Origin: Vitrella brassicaformis | Lineage: Eukaryota; Sar; Vitrellaceae | Reading direction: 5' to 3' | Assembly (NCBI GenBank): GCA_001179505.1 | Contig: CDMY01000403.1 | Coordinates: 4,711-68,710 of the forward strand | Length of the DNA: 64,000 bases | Shown here: positions 1 to 11,448 of the stretch, one piece after another | Numbering within the stretch: the stretch's first letter is position 1 | Layout of the letters: each line of letters begins with the position of its first letter | Notes under the pieces: generated by a model | The model's input: the letters and a program-made list of their open reading frames with translations, nothing else | Told to the model about the DNA's origin: nothing | The model's database searches: none | Position numbers and translations under genes: made by a program

Positions 1-407
1 GTGTGTGTGTGTGTGTGTGTGTGTGCCAATATGCAGGCTGGCGGAGTCGCTGGACGGGGAGGCCTATCAGGAGCTGAGGCAGTTCCTGAAGGCCAGGGCC
101 ATCCCCGTCCTGTCGGCCAGGCAGCACGCCACGCTGCAGGGACTCATCGAGTACGACTCCGGGGTGTGGAAGGTCGGCACCTGGGAGCTGGGAGAGGGAG
201 ACACCTTCCCGGGATGATCTCTGTCTGTGTCTCTCTGTTTGTGTGTGTGTTGGGTGTGATGCAGAGGTCGTGCTTCGGCGAGATCCTGGCGTCCTTACGC
301 CAGCAGGGGGTTGCGCCGTCGCACGCCCTGTCGATCGGCGACGCCGAGCACGACCTCAGCGCCCTGGAGCGGAATAAAGAGTAGGGCTCGATGGAGCCAG
401 CGTCGCA

Positions 408-440
<33 letters not shown>

Positions 441-1377
441 GGCTTTGTTTGTGGCTTTGTGGGCTCAGGTACCTGCAGCACGGCGGCATCATGACGAAGG
501 TGCAGCTCAAGGACCAGCCCACTGCAGACGACCTCGCCGTGGTCACACACCGAGACTCACACAGACGGAAGCGGTTGATTGATGCGATGCGGTCGTCCGT
601 GCTGCCTTGCTTGTGTCTGTCTTTGATGCACTGCAGCAACACTCGGTGCTGACCACCTGCCTAGACGAGCTGCTTGAGGACGACCAGACGGACAACTATG
701 AGATGGCACAGATAACACACACATCCACACGCCGCACCTCTTTATGCCTTTTGTGGTGTGTGTGTGTGTGTTTGGTGGGAGTAGGCGTTTGAGAGGGAGA
801 AGGGCGAGGACGGCGCCTTCGTGGGTGTGAGCCTCACGGCCATCGAGGACCCCAACATGAAGGACCCCGAGACCTAGTGGGTGTAGTGAAGGGCCGGCCA
901 CCCAATACACACGCATACACACATCCACACAAAGAGACATGTCTCCTCCTTCCTCTCTGTCATTTCTTTGTCGACTCCAGCTTTTCGATGTTTGACGAGG
1001 ACACCACCACCATCTGCCCCCCCACCGCAAGCCCCTCACAGAGCATCGCACTCATCAACATATGGGACCACCAGCAGCCGACTGGCAGCTGCAGCGGGAC
1101 TGCCAAACGCAAGAGGGACACTGACACTGACACTGGCGCTGAGGGTGTCGAGGGCGAGGGGACGGCGAAGCACCTGCGTCCCGCAGGGGACTGTGATAAC
1201 CATCTGGGGTGGGGCGACAGAGAGAGCGAGATGGCCGCCCTGCAGCAGATGCTGAGCTGGTACGAGGAGGACGGTGAGAGCGAGTCGTCGGAGGGGAGCA
1301 GCGACGATTCCTCGTCAGAGGAGGAGAGTGAGAGGTCTGATACAGACGGTGAGGGGGAGCTGCAGAAGGGGGAGTGA
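1..1377 (+). CDS. HAD-like hydrolase with acidic C-terminus (5' truncated by window)
   Basis: Only the 3' part of the gene is in the window. Exons by phase: 37-172, 265-380, 469-541, 637-711, 785-876, 981-1377. The protein reads LAESLDGEAYQELRQFLKAR, then VWK/RSCFGEILASL, then SIGDAEHDLSALERNKEYLQ with a KVQLKDQPTADDLA strand. SIGDAEHD resembles the conserved acidic GD motif of the haloacid dehalogenase fold, and the following K-x-V-x-L segment fits the protist HAD-like family. The N-terminal DxD nucleophile motif is outside the window but is visible in the damaged copy at 29942-30428. The last exon is rich in Asp, Glu and Ser (ESESSEGSSDDSSSEEESE). Substrate is unknown. The 711/785 junction has no GT donor (sequence at 712 is ATAACA), so this intron is AT-AG, mutated or mis-sequenced. 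All other junctions keep frame with GT-AG. Confidence 0.6.
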
Positions 1378-3430
1378 ATCCGTACATGGACAAGGCAGGT
1401 GGGCTGGGCGGGATGGCTGCGGGTACGAGAGAGAGTGTGTGTGGGTGATGTGAGTGACTAGACAGACAGAGAGACCCTCATCGGCTGCCTTGCCGGCCGG
1501 CCTGGATTCATGGATGGATGGATGGATGAACGGTGTCATCAGAGACAGACAGTGCTCATGGATGGTGTCAGACGAGAGATTGACTTGCCTGCAGCACTGA
1601 CGTCAAGACGTCACGGTCTATCCATTCCATTGGTCCTCCGAGCGTCCCTCCCCTGTCAGTCAGTCAGTCTGGCTGGCCATCCCTCACTAACTACACCCAT
1701 CCCTCAACCCCCGCCCTGACGAGAAACCTCCGACGCACAATCCTCAATCAGTTACCGACCGCTCACACGCATGCACGCACACAGAACAAACCAACAGCGA
1801 GAGAAAGGGAAACAAACCGAACAGTCATGAGCCCGCACGTTGATGCGTTCATGCCCGCCGGTGTGTCGTCACAGGAAAGGCGGGCATCACCAGCATCAGG
1901 GAGGGAGGGAGGAAGGGAAAACCCATCCGTCATGGGTGGATAGGGGTGGGAAGCGGGGGGAGGGGGGGACACGGCAACACACAGGCATTCACACAGAATA
2001 CACACAGAGGGGGACGGGTGGTAGAGTGGAGACGAGGGTGTACCCACAGACAAACACGGAGCGCCCCTTCAACGGTATTCCCAATGAAGGAGCAGCCACA
2101 GACAACATCCATACGCACAGATGAAGACGAGTAGCCCTGTCCATCCGTAGGCGGTCGCATCGGCAGTACCGTTTATCCACCCTGCCCACACCCAAACCCA
2201 AGATCGCTCACAAGCAATCTGGGAGCGGGGTAGGGGGCGGCTGGTACAACACTACTACCCCCGGACAGCCAGATGGACAACCAGCTCTTGGCCCCCACCA
2301 ACCATCAGAAACAGAAATGCACTCCGCAACCACGGGGCAGACATCTTGCTGAGATGTAGCTCTCTTTCCCCCCTCGCTTGACTGACCGGTTACCCCCCTC
2401 AGGCACCAGCCCCCATCTGATGCAAATGCCACATGCTTAGGCGACATCCACAACTGATGCAGTCAGGTGAGTGAGGGAAGGTGACCGACGCTGTCGGTCG
2501 GCATGCCGAGGGACGCTAGGTAACACGAGACAATGAGTGATGTGTGAATGAATGGACGCGGAAAAACTCGCTGATGGAAGCGAAGCCATCCCTCTCGTAC
2601 TCATCTCTATCTCTCTTTGTCTGATCTCTTCCTCTCTCTGGTGGTGCGTCCGCACACTATCGGCCAATATGTGTACGGTACGCGCATCGCATCGCATTGG
2701 GTCCAGTCCAGTGCAATGAATGAGGGACCCCTCTTAGAAGGAATGCATGACGCTGTGTGGCTCTCTCCCAACAAGCGGAAGGTGGGCAAATGCTCTCTCT
2801 CTCTCTCTCTCTCTGCCTCTCTTCTGAAGCCTCATAGTGACGACGGGTGGAGTGGGGGAGCCGCAGGGGTGACGGGTGGAAGGAGGGGGGACAGATAGAG
2901 TGATACACAGGGAGGGAGCCATAGGAATCAAGACACCGAACAGACATACGGGGGGCTTCCACTGGGGAGTACAGACAGACATCCACTCGTGCAAGGGGAC
3001 ACACACACACACACACACATACATACACCACACCACACCACACATACGGGCACTTATGCGATGGATGGATGGATGTGGGACTACAAAACGACGATGTCGT
3101 CGATGCGATAGCTACATGTAAAGAGATCATGCAGCTAGTTAGAATGTAATGTGATGGAGCAATGCGCGCTTCCCCAGACAAACCGGGCGCACGCACACGC
3201 CATACCACAGGCAGAGACTTAAGGGGACAGACAGACAGACATACCGACCGACCGACAGAGAGAGACACACATAGACAGACAGCGAGACACACAGCCTACT
3301 AGAAACATGGACACACAGAACAGCCACTCACACACAGCCCCCTCTCTCCTCTCTCCTCATCTCATCCAAACCGGCATCTCTCTGCCCAATCGCAATCTCT
3401 CGCATCCCATATGTGTGTGTGTGTGATTCT
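1378..3430. other. convergent intergenic region, simple-sequence rich
   Basis: This lies between the stop codons of two convergent genes. It holds scattered GGAT, CAGA, CA and CT microsatellites (for example CT at 2791-2813 and CA at 3000-3020) and no open frame with codon structure like the neighbours. I see no RNA gene. Confidence 0.6.
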
Positions 3431-6400
3431 CTACGCGACGGTCTCGATGGCCTCCATGGGAATGGGCCCGATGGCGCCCACCCATCCGTTAAGCCCCGTG
3501 CTGTCCTCATCCTCGAGACGGAACATCTGATCGTCTGGTCACACACACACACACACACAACACAGAGACGGTCATTCGTCAGTTGGCTGTGATGAGAGGG
3601 TGTCCTGTGGGTGTGGGTGGGGGTGGGTGTGGGCGTGGGCGTCTTACTCTCTCCGTAAGGATGCTGGCACACCGCACTCAGGTAGGCGAAGCCGTTGATG
3701 TTGGTGTTCCTGCGTATTCATGACACATCCATCCATCCATCAAACACAAAGCACGTCGCTGAGTGTGTGGCCACAATCCATCCATCCACACCAGTAGACA
3801 GCGGTGGTCTCAGCGCCGAACGGGCAGGTGAAGATGCGCGTCAGTTCGGTCTTGTTGCCCAGCTGCGCACACACATTGACACACACACACACACATATGC
3901 GGCCAAGTGTGGCCATCAAGAGAGCGACACATGCGCACCTGGTCGTCCCACATGAAGTTGTTGATGTGGTAGCCGGTGTCCTCGCCAATCACCAGCACCT
4001 TGAACGAGGGGATGAACGCGATGTTGTCGGGGTTGCTGCACCCAGTCAACATCACCACACACAGCCACACACAGGGAGCCGATCAGACTCGCCTGACCGT
4101 GCTGTCAACACACGCACCTGATGCCCGCGACGTCGCAATAGTTCTCTGGTACGGTCGTGTTCGGACGGCCGCACACCTTCACACACACACACACACACAC
4201 ACGTATGTGTTGAGACAGACAGGATTGCACGCGTGTGTTGTGTTGTGTGGATCTCATCCCACTCACCTCAGGGTACATCCTGACGGTGGTATACTCGGAG
4301 ATGTCGGTGGCCTCGACCGGCAGAGCGTACACACAACCACACTGGACACACACGCACACACACAGACGCGGGCCCATGAAGGGGGGGCCAACATGGCGAC
4401 CGACACGCACGCGTGTGTACCCACCTGGTTGTACTCGACGGTGATGGCGTTGGGGCCGCCGATGTCGTATTGCAGGTCGGGCTCTGAAGGCGCACCACAC
4501 ACACACATACAGACAGACAGACACCTCGATGTGCAGGTGGGTTGCAGACGCCGACACAGACACACACACTCACCGCCCTTCCTCTTGTTGTCCTCCATGC
4601 CGTAGCGCACGTCGCTCATCGCTATGTACAGGCTGACAGTCATCACACACACGTGCTTGCAGGTGTCCATGTCTGTCTGTCTGTCTGTCTGCTGCTCACA
4701 TGCTCAGCTCGGGGGCGAAGGTCATGCCTTCCCACTGCACACAAGAACACACACCACACACAAACGCCCTCGTACCTCTCTCTGTCCACAGACATTGTCT
4801 TGTCTGGATGCAGTGGAAGGCACGCACCTTGCTGAACTCGGTCGTGCCGCCGAGCATGGCGGAGTATCTTCTGGCCTCGAAGAAGGCCGCCGCCACCTCC
4901 ATGCCCTCACGCAGACTCAGGCACTCCCAACCTGGGATGGATGCGCGCACCAACACACACACAGAGCTCACACACGTGCACAGCGGTAGTGTGTGTGTGT
5001 GTGTGTGTTGTGTATACAGGTGTACCGTTGAGCGTGTTGATGGACGTGAACCCGTCTTCGCAGCTCTCGGTCTCCTCGATGGGCTCAGACACGTCAAAGA
5101 TATCGAAGAACGTCGTGTTGGCCTCAATCAGCTGCACACACACACATCCCACTGATTTGTGCCCCCGGATGGATGGATGGACGGACGGATGCCTACCGCA
5201 GCGAGTTCGTCCTGCGTGGCGTGGCCCAGCTTGATCCACTCGATGTCGAACTCCCCGCCGCCCTGCAACGTGGGAGCGAACGTGCATTCACACACACACG
5301 TGTGCATGGTGGTGGGTGGGGATGAGTGGGAAAGTACCGTGCTGTTGGTCTGCGTGAACTTGGCGGCGTAGAGGGTGGCCGACGAGTAGTCGTGGGGAGT
5401 GTCGAGCACCGCCATGTGCCTGCATAAACAAACGCACCAGACACGCATCGCGTGTGTGTGCGTGTGTGTGCGCGTGTCCGTCACGGGAGTGTGTCTTCGT
5501 GGTTTTACCATACGACATTGGTGCCGTCGTCGCTCATGTAGACGGTGACATTGTCGGGCATCATGTAGCCGAGCTCGTTGGACCGACGACCTGCGTGACG
5601 TGTGTGCAAGTGGGGGTGTGGTGTAGGTCACCGTCTATGTGTGTGTGAGGGTCGACGTACCGAGAGCATAGTACTTGCTGACATTGGCGTTGCCCTGGTC
5701 ATCGAGGTCCATCTGACATACATACACACACGCGTGTCGTGTGATCGTGTGACGCATGGGATAATGGGCGTGAGGGTGCGGTGCATGCTATGCTATGCTA
5801 TGCTATGTGCAGAGAGAGACATCTAGTCTAGTGGGTCGGTGCGTTCGTTCTCCCTCCCACCCCCCTGCCCTACCCCGACAATGTATCCGTATTTGTAGGG
5901 GTTGAAGGTGCTCTTGATCGCGTCGGCCGTCAGGTTGACCTCGTTGTAGTAGCCGAAATACCTACACACACACACACACACACACACCCATATAGGTCCA
6001 CTCCACGCCACAGCCACAAGATACCCACCCTCACCCGACCGACTCACCTCATGTAGTCGATGATGTCTTGCATCTCCGAGGTGGCATCGGCGAGGCCCTC
6101 CTCAGTCAGCTCCATCACCGAGCGGGCGTCAGGCTCGTACTCCTCCCCCAGCAGCCGCGTGCCGGCAGGGGTGACAGAGCCCGCACACGGGATCTGCACA
6201 TCAATCATTTTTGCACACGTGCATACAGGTTGTGGTCTTCTTGGCTCACTCCATCCGCTCACCCAGAGGCCGCCCCATTCGGCGAAGTCGATGCGCTCGC
6301 TCTCCACCGCTGTCAGGTTGCCGTTCTCACTCTGCGCCAACCTCACCTGCACACACATCACATCACACCACATCACATGACCTCACGCAATCCGACAGGC

Positions 6401-7316
6401 GGGCCATTTGACTGACGGACGGACGGACTGACCTTGTAGAGCTCGCCAGGACGGGGCCTCTCGAATTGGGTGACCTGCATTGGATGCATCACCACACACA
6501 CAAGCACACCAATGTTGTCTCGTCTCGATGTATCTGTATTATCTCGTTTGGAGCATGTGGGCACCATCCATACCATGTAGACCGTCCCGTCGGGCGTGAC
6601 GTGGAAAGAGGAGAAGTCGGGGTCGTGCGCTATCGTCGGCGTGAAGGTGCCGTCATCCGCCATCTAAACCAGGGAACCGACCAGCCACAGCACAGCACAG
6701 ACGAGTAAGCACATGTGTGTGTGTGTGCGTGTGTGTGCGGCTGGCTCGCTAACGTCATAGACGGGTGTGTTGTTGACGTTCATGACGGCTCCGAAGGTGT
6801 CGCCCTCATAGGGGTGCTCCTCACGCCACTCGGGGCCATCTGCAGGCACCCACACACCAAGACAGACACACACGACAAACGTGTGTAATAATTGGGCTGT
6901 ACGGGTGGCGAGTGCGTAGACTGTCCGGCTGGCTAGCTGGCTGACCTCTGAGGATGTTCATGAAGGAGACGTTGTAGTCCCTGCCGTTGATCGTCACCCT
7001 CTCGGTGCCCAACACTGCACACACACCACACCCACAAGACACGACAGCCACACAGAGACAAGGTCAAACTATCGACTGACAGATCTGCGCCCCCCAGTCG
7101 AATGCACTGCACGCATCCATCTTCCGCGCACGACCCCCCTCCCCACTGCCATGCGTCCCACCCCCCGCATGCCGCCCTTCTGTGCTCACCCTGGTGCTGC
7201 TGCTCCTTTTCGGGCAGCGGCACATTCTGGAAATGCATCGAGGGATCCGCGACCTGGCACCTCACCACGCCCACCGACGCCAGCAGCAGCGTCAACACAG
7301 CCGTTGCGAAAGTCAT
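3431..7316 (-). CDS. Secreted PhoX-type (DUF839) phosphatase-like protein, 614 aa
   Basis: Twenty-three exons, all in phase: 7190-7316, 6946-7014, 6754-6839, 6574-6663, 6433-6474, 6263-6346, 6048-6193, 5874-5961, 5661-5712, 5509-5590, 5338-5419, 5197-5262, 5026-5131, 4828-4931, 4700-4734, 4574-4632, 4425-4483, 4267-4341, 4118-4176, 3939-4035, 3792-3862, 3648-3709, 3431-3534. The start ATG at 7316 opens a clear signal peptide (MTFATAVLTLLLASVGVVRC). The C-terminal third carries NPDNIAF, VLVIGEDTGYH, TRIFTCPFGAETTAVYW and NINGFAYL...QHPYGE, which match the DUF839/PhoX family (Ca/Fe-dependent alkaline phosphatases). Several N-x-T/S sequons fit a secreted glycoprotein. Likely role: extracellular phosphate scavenging, inferred from family only. 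It shares a 239-bp upstream region with the BTB gene at 7556. Phosphatase versus another DUF839 role cannot be decided by eye. Confidence 0.82.
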
Positions 7317-7555
7317 CCCGTGTGCGAAGGGGGAGAGGGTGGAAGGGCGGTGGGAGGCGGTAGATGAAGGGCGGGGCGGTGACAGGTGCGATATGGGCAG
7401 GGAGATCCGGCCTAGATCCGGCGGAAAGGAGGAGACAGGGGTGCGAAGATTTCAAGCTCGCAGCGGCTTCAAGCTCGCAAAAAGGCGGGAGAGGAGAGAG
7501 GAGGGGTGTGGAGAGAGGTAGGCGTTCACCACGGGGGATCGCCACTGGATCTGCT
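7317..7555. promoter_or_regulatory. bidirectional promoter region, PhoX-like / BTB genes
   Basis: A 239-bp spacer separates two divergent start codons. It includes 5' UTR of both genes and GGAG/GAGG-rich purine runs. No TATA box is seen. The call rests on gene orientation only. Confidence 0.4.
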
Positions 7556-8285
7556 ATGACGAGCTTCGTTCGCTTGAATGTCGGCGGTCGTGAGTTCAGT
7601 GTGGCGAAGTCGACACTGGCCATACACCCACACACCCTGCTGGGGCAACTGGTGACCAACGAGTCGACGGCCGAATACCAGCAGATCCAGCAAGGCCAGC
7701 CCGTCTTCATCGACCGAGACCCGGCGCTGTTTTCCCATGTACTCGACTACTACCGGGATGGACTGCCTCTGCTCATCGACGCCTCCGTCGACACGCGCAA
7801 GCTGATCCGCGAGATGCGCTTCTTCGGCATCGATGTAACCACACGCACACCGCACGAGCACACACTCGTTCGCCCGCAGCCACTGAGATGCGATTCGTTG
7901 CTGATATGTGCATCAGGTGTCTGAGAGTGATTTGCAGGGCCCGCCGCCATCGGAACAGGAGCGAGCCTCGCGGAGGGAGGCGACGATGCGGCGCGTGGCC
8001 AACAAGGTCACACTGGGGCTTCTGGCCCGGTTGCGCCGGGATATCACCAGCACAGGCAGCTGGGCAGAGGTCCAATATGATCAGCTGATCGTCGCCGCGG
8101 CTGAGTGGGTTGGGGGGCCAGAGGCGGCGGAGATCAGGGCTTTCCCAGGCGACATAGGCAAGGTTGCCATGCTGTTTGGCATGGTGCGCCAGGAGATGGA
8201 GAGGGAGGCTGTGGGGTTCCGCTTCGCCCTGATCCCGACAGTGAACAAGACAGTCGTTGTCAAGATCTATCGGGCACGCAAATGA
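7556..8285 (+). CDS. BTB/T1 (KCTD-like) domain protein, 215 aa
   Basis: Two exons, 7556-7834 and 7917-8285, joined in phase 0. Residues 1-93 begin MTSFVRLNVGGREFSVAKST and continue with TLLGQLV, FIDRDPALFSHVLDYYRDG and LIREMRFFGID. This is the potassium-channel tetramerisation (T1/BTB_2) fold as found in KCTD adaptor proteins. The second exon (about 122 aa) has no domain I recognise; it is basic near its start (ERASRREATMRRVANKV) and has a regular strand pattern. There are no membrane segments, so it is not a channel subunit. KCTD proteins commonly serve as oligomeric adaptors, for example for cullin-3; that role here is inference. The stop codon is embedded in a perfect inverted repeat (see 8280-8317). 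Confidence 0.8.
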
Positions 8286-8317
8286 CACAACGCATCGTGA
8301 ATGACGTTGTGTCATTT
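8280..8317 (+). other. perfect 13-bp inverted repeat over the BTB gene stop codon
   Basis: Arms AAATGACACAACG (8280-8292) and CGTTGTGTCATTT (8305-8317) are exact reverse complements with a 12-nt loop. The left arm contains the last Lys codon and the TGA stop (8283-8285). The transcript could fold into a stable hairpin at the end of translation; a DNA-binding dyad is the alternative. Confidence 0.75.
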
Positions 8318-8560
8318 GCTGTTGCGTGTGGTGTGGTGTGCTTTCTCCTCAGGCCAACGCATGAGTCCTGTCCCACCAACCCCAGTGGCACAACCGCCCG
8401 CGGCTGCCTGGCCAGCAGAGTAGATCATGTAGCAGAGTCAGCTGCTGTGTAGACCGCTGCCTGTTCAGAGTACTGATTGGTTGCATTAGCTCATGTAAGT
8501 ATCACTGACAGCTGACCACATCACGGAGCTGTTTGGGTGTGAAAGAAAGATGGTGTACGC

Positions 8561-8573
8561 GTCTATATAAGAA
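8561..8573 (+). promoter_or_regulatory. TATA-like element upstream of tRNA-Cys
   Basis: The sequence GTCTATATAAGAA is an isolated TATA-box-like element in GC-rich DNA, about 115 bp upstream of the tRNA. No coding frame follows directly. It may belong to a non-coding transcript or assist the tRNA. Confidence 0.25.
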
Positions 8574-8684
8574 AGCGACACGGGGTCTCGTGCGCTCTGC
8601 CGCCATTGCTTGGGTTGTTCCACTGTGGACCACCGTCAGTGTGCGTCCGCAGTGTTGCTAAGGGGATCTCCCCAACATCCTCAA

Positions 8685-8756
8685 GGGTCTTTAGCTCAGT
8701 GGTAGAGCGGCTGACTGCAGATCAGCAGGTCCCTGGTTCGAACCCGGGAGGGCCCT
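8685..8756 (+). tRNA. tRNA-Cys (anticodon GCA)
   Basis: A full 72-nt cloverleaf is visible. The acceptor GGGTCTT pairs with AGGGCCC (with G-U pairs). The D stem is GCTC/GAGC, the anticodon stem GCTGA/TCAGC with loop CTGCAGA, and the T arm is CCTGG-TTCGAAC-CCGGG. Anticodon GCA at loop positions 3-5 reads Cys codons. There is no intron and no encoded CCA. The A box (TAGCTCAGTGGTAGAG) and B box (GGTTCGAACCC) are intact. Only a short TTT follows, so the Pol III terminator is weak. Confidence 0.96.
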
Positions 8757-9996
8757 TTATTACGGGGCGCTGATTTTGGCTTGACGGATTCTTCTCCACA
8801 CGAAGACAACGAAGACACTCAGTCCAACGCACGCCAAAGCATGCAACTACTTACTCTCACACAGAGGTCGGTGACGATCCGCCGGCCAGCGTGGCAAGTC
8901 TCGCCACATGTGCGCGGCCAATCGACTCTCCCTCCCTGCCTGCCTGCCTGCCTGCCTCCTCCAGCGGCACCAAAAGGTTGGTCGTTGTCGGCCGTCGTGG
9001 CTGACCGTCACACAGAGGCGATGGGTCAATGCAACTGTGCTCCGTTGGGACAAAGGGGGGACAGACCTACGTAGAGACAGACAGACAGACAGACAGACAG
9101 AAATGCACTGACTCTCCGTGATTTGCATCGGCCCAATGGGGGACGGCAGTGGTGCCTGACTCCCCGCCCCGTCCTCATCGTCGACAAAACAAGAAAGAGC
9201 ACACGTACGGATCTTGTCTGCGTCAGTTGGATCTGACGTAGGTGGATGGATGGATGTGTTCGAGTTGAGGGAAGACCCCCAGAGGACGGCCCTGCGCGAC
9301 TGCTGCGACAGGACGAGTGCATACACCTACCCTGCCGGGTTGCAAGTTTCTTTGTGTGGCCGGATATATATAAAAGTTGACGAATACACCGAGTGAGTCA
9401 TCATGATGTCCTAGTCATTCAGATGGAGCCCACACACAGGCATCCCATCATGTGGCCGGCTACTTAATTACAGATGCACAGATGCAGCGTGTCGGCCAAT
9501 GCATACACACATACGCATATGCACGTGGAATGACTGCACATCTGTAGCGTCTGCCTGCCTGCCTGCCTGCCTGTCCTCCTCTCTCCTCTCCTCTCCTCTC
9601 GCCCCTTTACACCACACACATTTGTTGCGCAAGTGAGCAGCCAACCAGCCCATCTGAGCGACAGAGCAGTCAGCCATTAATTAGATAACACACACCACAC
9701 CACACCAAACCACATCTGCACTGGTTCTGCACACATCCATCCATCCATCCATCGTGGTCATGTCCATGCATGGACGTACAGTACACGCACTCTTCTGTCT
9801 GTACCAATCCATGCCACCCATGCACACACGACACGCAACGCCATGCAATGCCGATGAGATGACCCCTACCTATATACACCTTCATGTGCACGAAAAAGTG
9901 AGCGCCGTACACACGCAATCATACCACTTGCCACCACATCCTATCCCTTCACTCACAAACGCCCACCCGCACGCCCACCCGCCCGCCCACATCTCA
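8757..9996. other. intergenic, repeat-rich
   Basis: No credible gene is seen. It contains CCTG/TGCC runs near 8940 and 9555, CAGA repeats near 9080-9100, CATC repeats near 9735, and one more TATA-like string (TATATATAAAAG, 9365-9376). Confidence 0.55.
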
Positions 9997-11304
9997 CTAG
10001 ACACCTTTCCCTGGCGAGTGCTGCCCATCCTTACTAATCCCCATCAACCTCTCCTTCTCCGCAGTGGGCTCTGGCGCCTGCTCCGTCCACAGTGGGCTCC
10101 TCCTCGCACCATTGGTCATGCCCATCTCATAGTCGCCCTCCTTCTCCGATGCGCTCGTCTTCTCCACCATGGTCATCTCCGTCTCGCTCGACGCTAGGCC
10201 CTTCTCGGCCGCTGACGGGGACTTGCCCTTCTTGTCCATCAGACCAGCGCCGCCGCCCGCGCCCATCTTGCCCTTCTGCCGCTCCTGCTCCTTCCACTTG
10301 CGCATCTCGGCCGAGTACCAGAAGGCGCCGATGGCCGTGGTGATGATGCCCACCCCCAGTGTGGGTGACATGACGCCGCCCAGCATGTAGACGCTCAGCA
10401 CGCAGGTCAGCACCTGCTTGACGTTGCCCGCGATGTTCATCGTCAGGGGCGCCACGAGGGCCGCCGTGCGGAAGGACACAAAATTGAGGAAGAAGGCCAC
10501 CCAGCCGAGAATGAACAGATGGCCGACGAGCACCCAGCTCATGTTGGGGTCCACCAAACACCGGCCCACCTCGCCGAACACCCAGGAAAGACAGAGCAGC
10601 TGGACGGCGGCGAGCGGGCAGAGATAGCGGAGGAGGTCGAGGGACGACAGGCCGAGTGAGCCCACTTGTGTCTGCTGGGTGATGATGCCCTTGATGGCCG
10701 CGATGGCCGAGCCGAACACCGTCAAGGCGAGCCCGAAGAGGTCGAAGCCCACCTCGCCCTTGATGGTGCAGGCGACGCCGAACATGACGATGAGGATCGC
10801 GGGGAGGAGCTTCAGGGGGTATCTGGTGCGGAGGGCGACGAAGGAGATGACCATGGTGAAGAGGGGCACGGTGGTGCGGACCACCTGGTGCAGGTTGACC
10901 GACACGGCCATCAGCGAGGCGTTGCTCATCCAGATGTTGACCGTGAAGATGACACTGAACCAGCTGACCACCTTCCATCCGGCCTTGGACAGCGGCTTGG
11001 GCGAGTAGGCGCCGAACAGTGCCGCGAGGTTGACGCCCAGCGTGGTGAAGACCATGTGTACGGTGGTCATGAGGAGGGGGTAGGGGAACTTGTAGATGCT
11101 GAACAGCGCCTTGCAGTACAGCGTGATGATCACGTTGAACCAGAACCACGCGTTGAGATAAAACAGACCCGTCATCTTGCCGGACAGCATAGACGACGAC
11201 AGCGGCTCCGACGTAGCGGGGGCAGGCTGCTTGTGCAGAAGACTCGAGGTGCTGATGCTGCTCTTCCCTTCCCCGCTTGACATGGCGCGACGCTCTCGCA
11301 GCAC
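9997..11304 (-). CDS. Triose-phosphate/nucleotide-sugar transporter family (DMT, TPT-type), 435 aa
   Basis: Single-exon gene. About ten hydrophobic helices span residues ~45-350. Diagnostic TPT/SLC35-like stretches include LNAWFWFNVIITLYCKALF, FPYPLLMTTVHMVFTTLG, VNIWMSNASLMAVSVNLHQV, VRTTVPLFTMVISF, and the last-helix region LTMNIAGNVKQVLTC. The Lys in NVKQ and the charged loop residues are typical of the family. The C-terminal ~75 residues are hydrophilic and end before a stop at 9997. The start could be 11304 (MLRERR) or the second Met at 11283 (MSSGEGKSS). No plastid leader is visible, so it may be a Golgi/ER or outer plastid-membrane transporter; the substrate is not predictable. Its start lies 144 bp from that of the divergent sulfotransferase-like gene. 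Confidence 0.88.
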   Translation of the reverse strand: MLRERRAMSSGEGKSSISTSSLLHKQPAPATSEPLSSSMLSGKMTGLFYLNAWFWFNVIITLYCKALFSIYKFPYPLLMTTVHMVFTTLGVNLAALFGAYSPKPLSKAGWKVVSWFSVIFTVNIWMSNASLMAVSVNLHQVVRTTVPLFTMVISFVALRTRYPLKLLPAILIVMFGVACTIKGEVGFDLFGLALTVFGSAIAAIKGIITQQTQVGSLGLSSLDLLRYLCPLAAVQLLCLSWVFGEVGRCLVDPNMSWVLVGHLFILGWVAFFLNFVSFRTAALVAPLTMNIAGNVKQVLTCVLSVYMLGGVMSPTLGVGIITTAIGAFWYSAEMRKWKEQERQKGKMGAGGGAGLMDKKGKSPSAAEKGLASSETEMTMVEKTSASEKEGDYEMGMTNGARRSPLWTEQAPEPTAEKERLMGISKDGQHSPGKGV

Positions 11305-11448
11305 CGCCAGCTATAGACTCGGGTAGAAAATTGCCTTGCCGTTGTGGTGCTGGTTGCCCCTCTCGCGTACAGTCGTCCCGAATCGGAATACGTACTTTTC
11401 AGGTGACAGCGGTGAGCCCTAGCCCAGAGGGGACAGAAATACTGGGAC

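Noticed and set aside
1-450. Frames made of CVCVCV or HTHTHT runs, here and at many other places
   Set aside because: Translations of CA/TG microsatellites in introns and spacers, not proteins.
10127-11149. 340-codon minus-strand frame inside the transporter gene
   Set aside because: A shifted-frame shadow of the transporter: His/Arg/Gly-rich with no domain, caused by GC-rich codon third positions.
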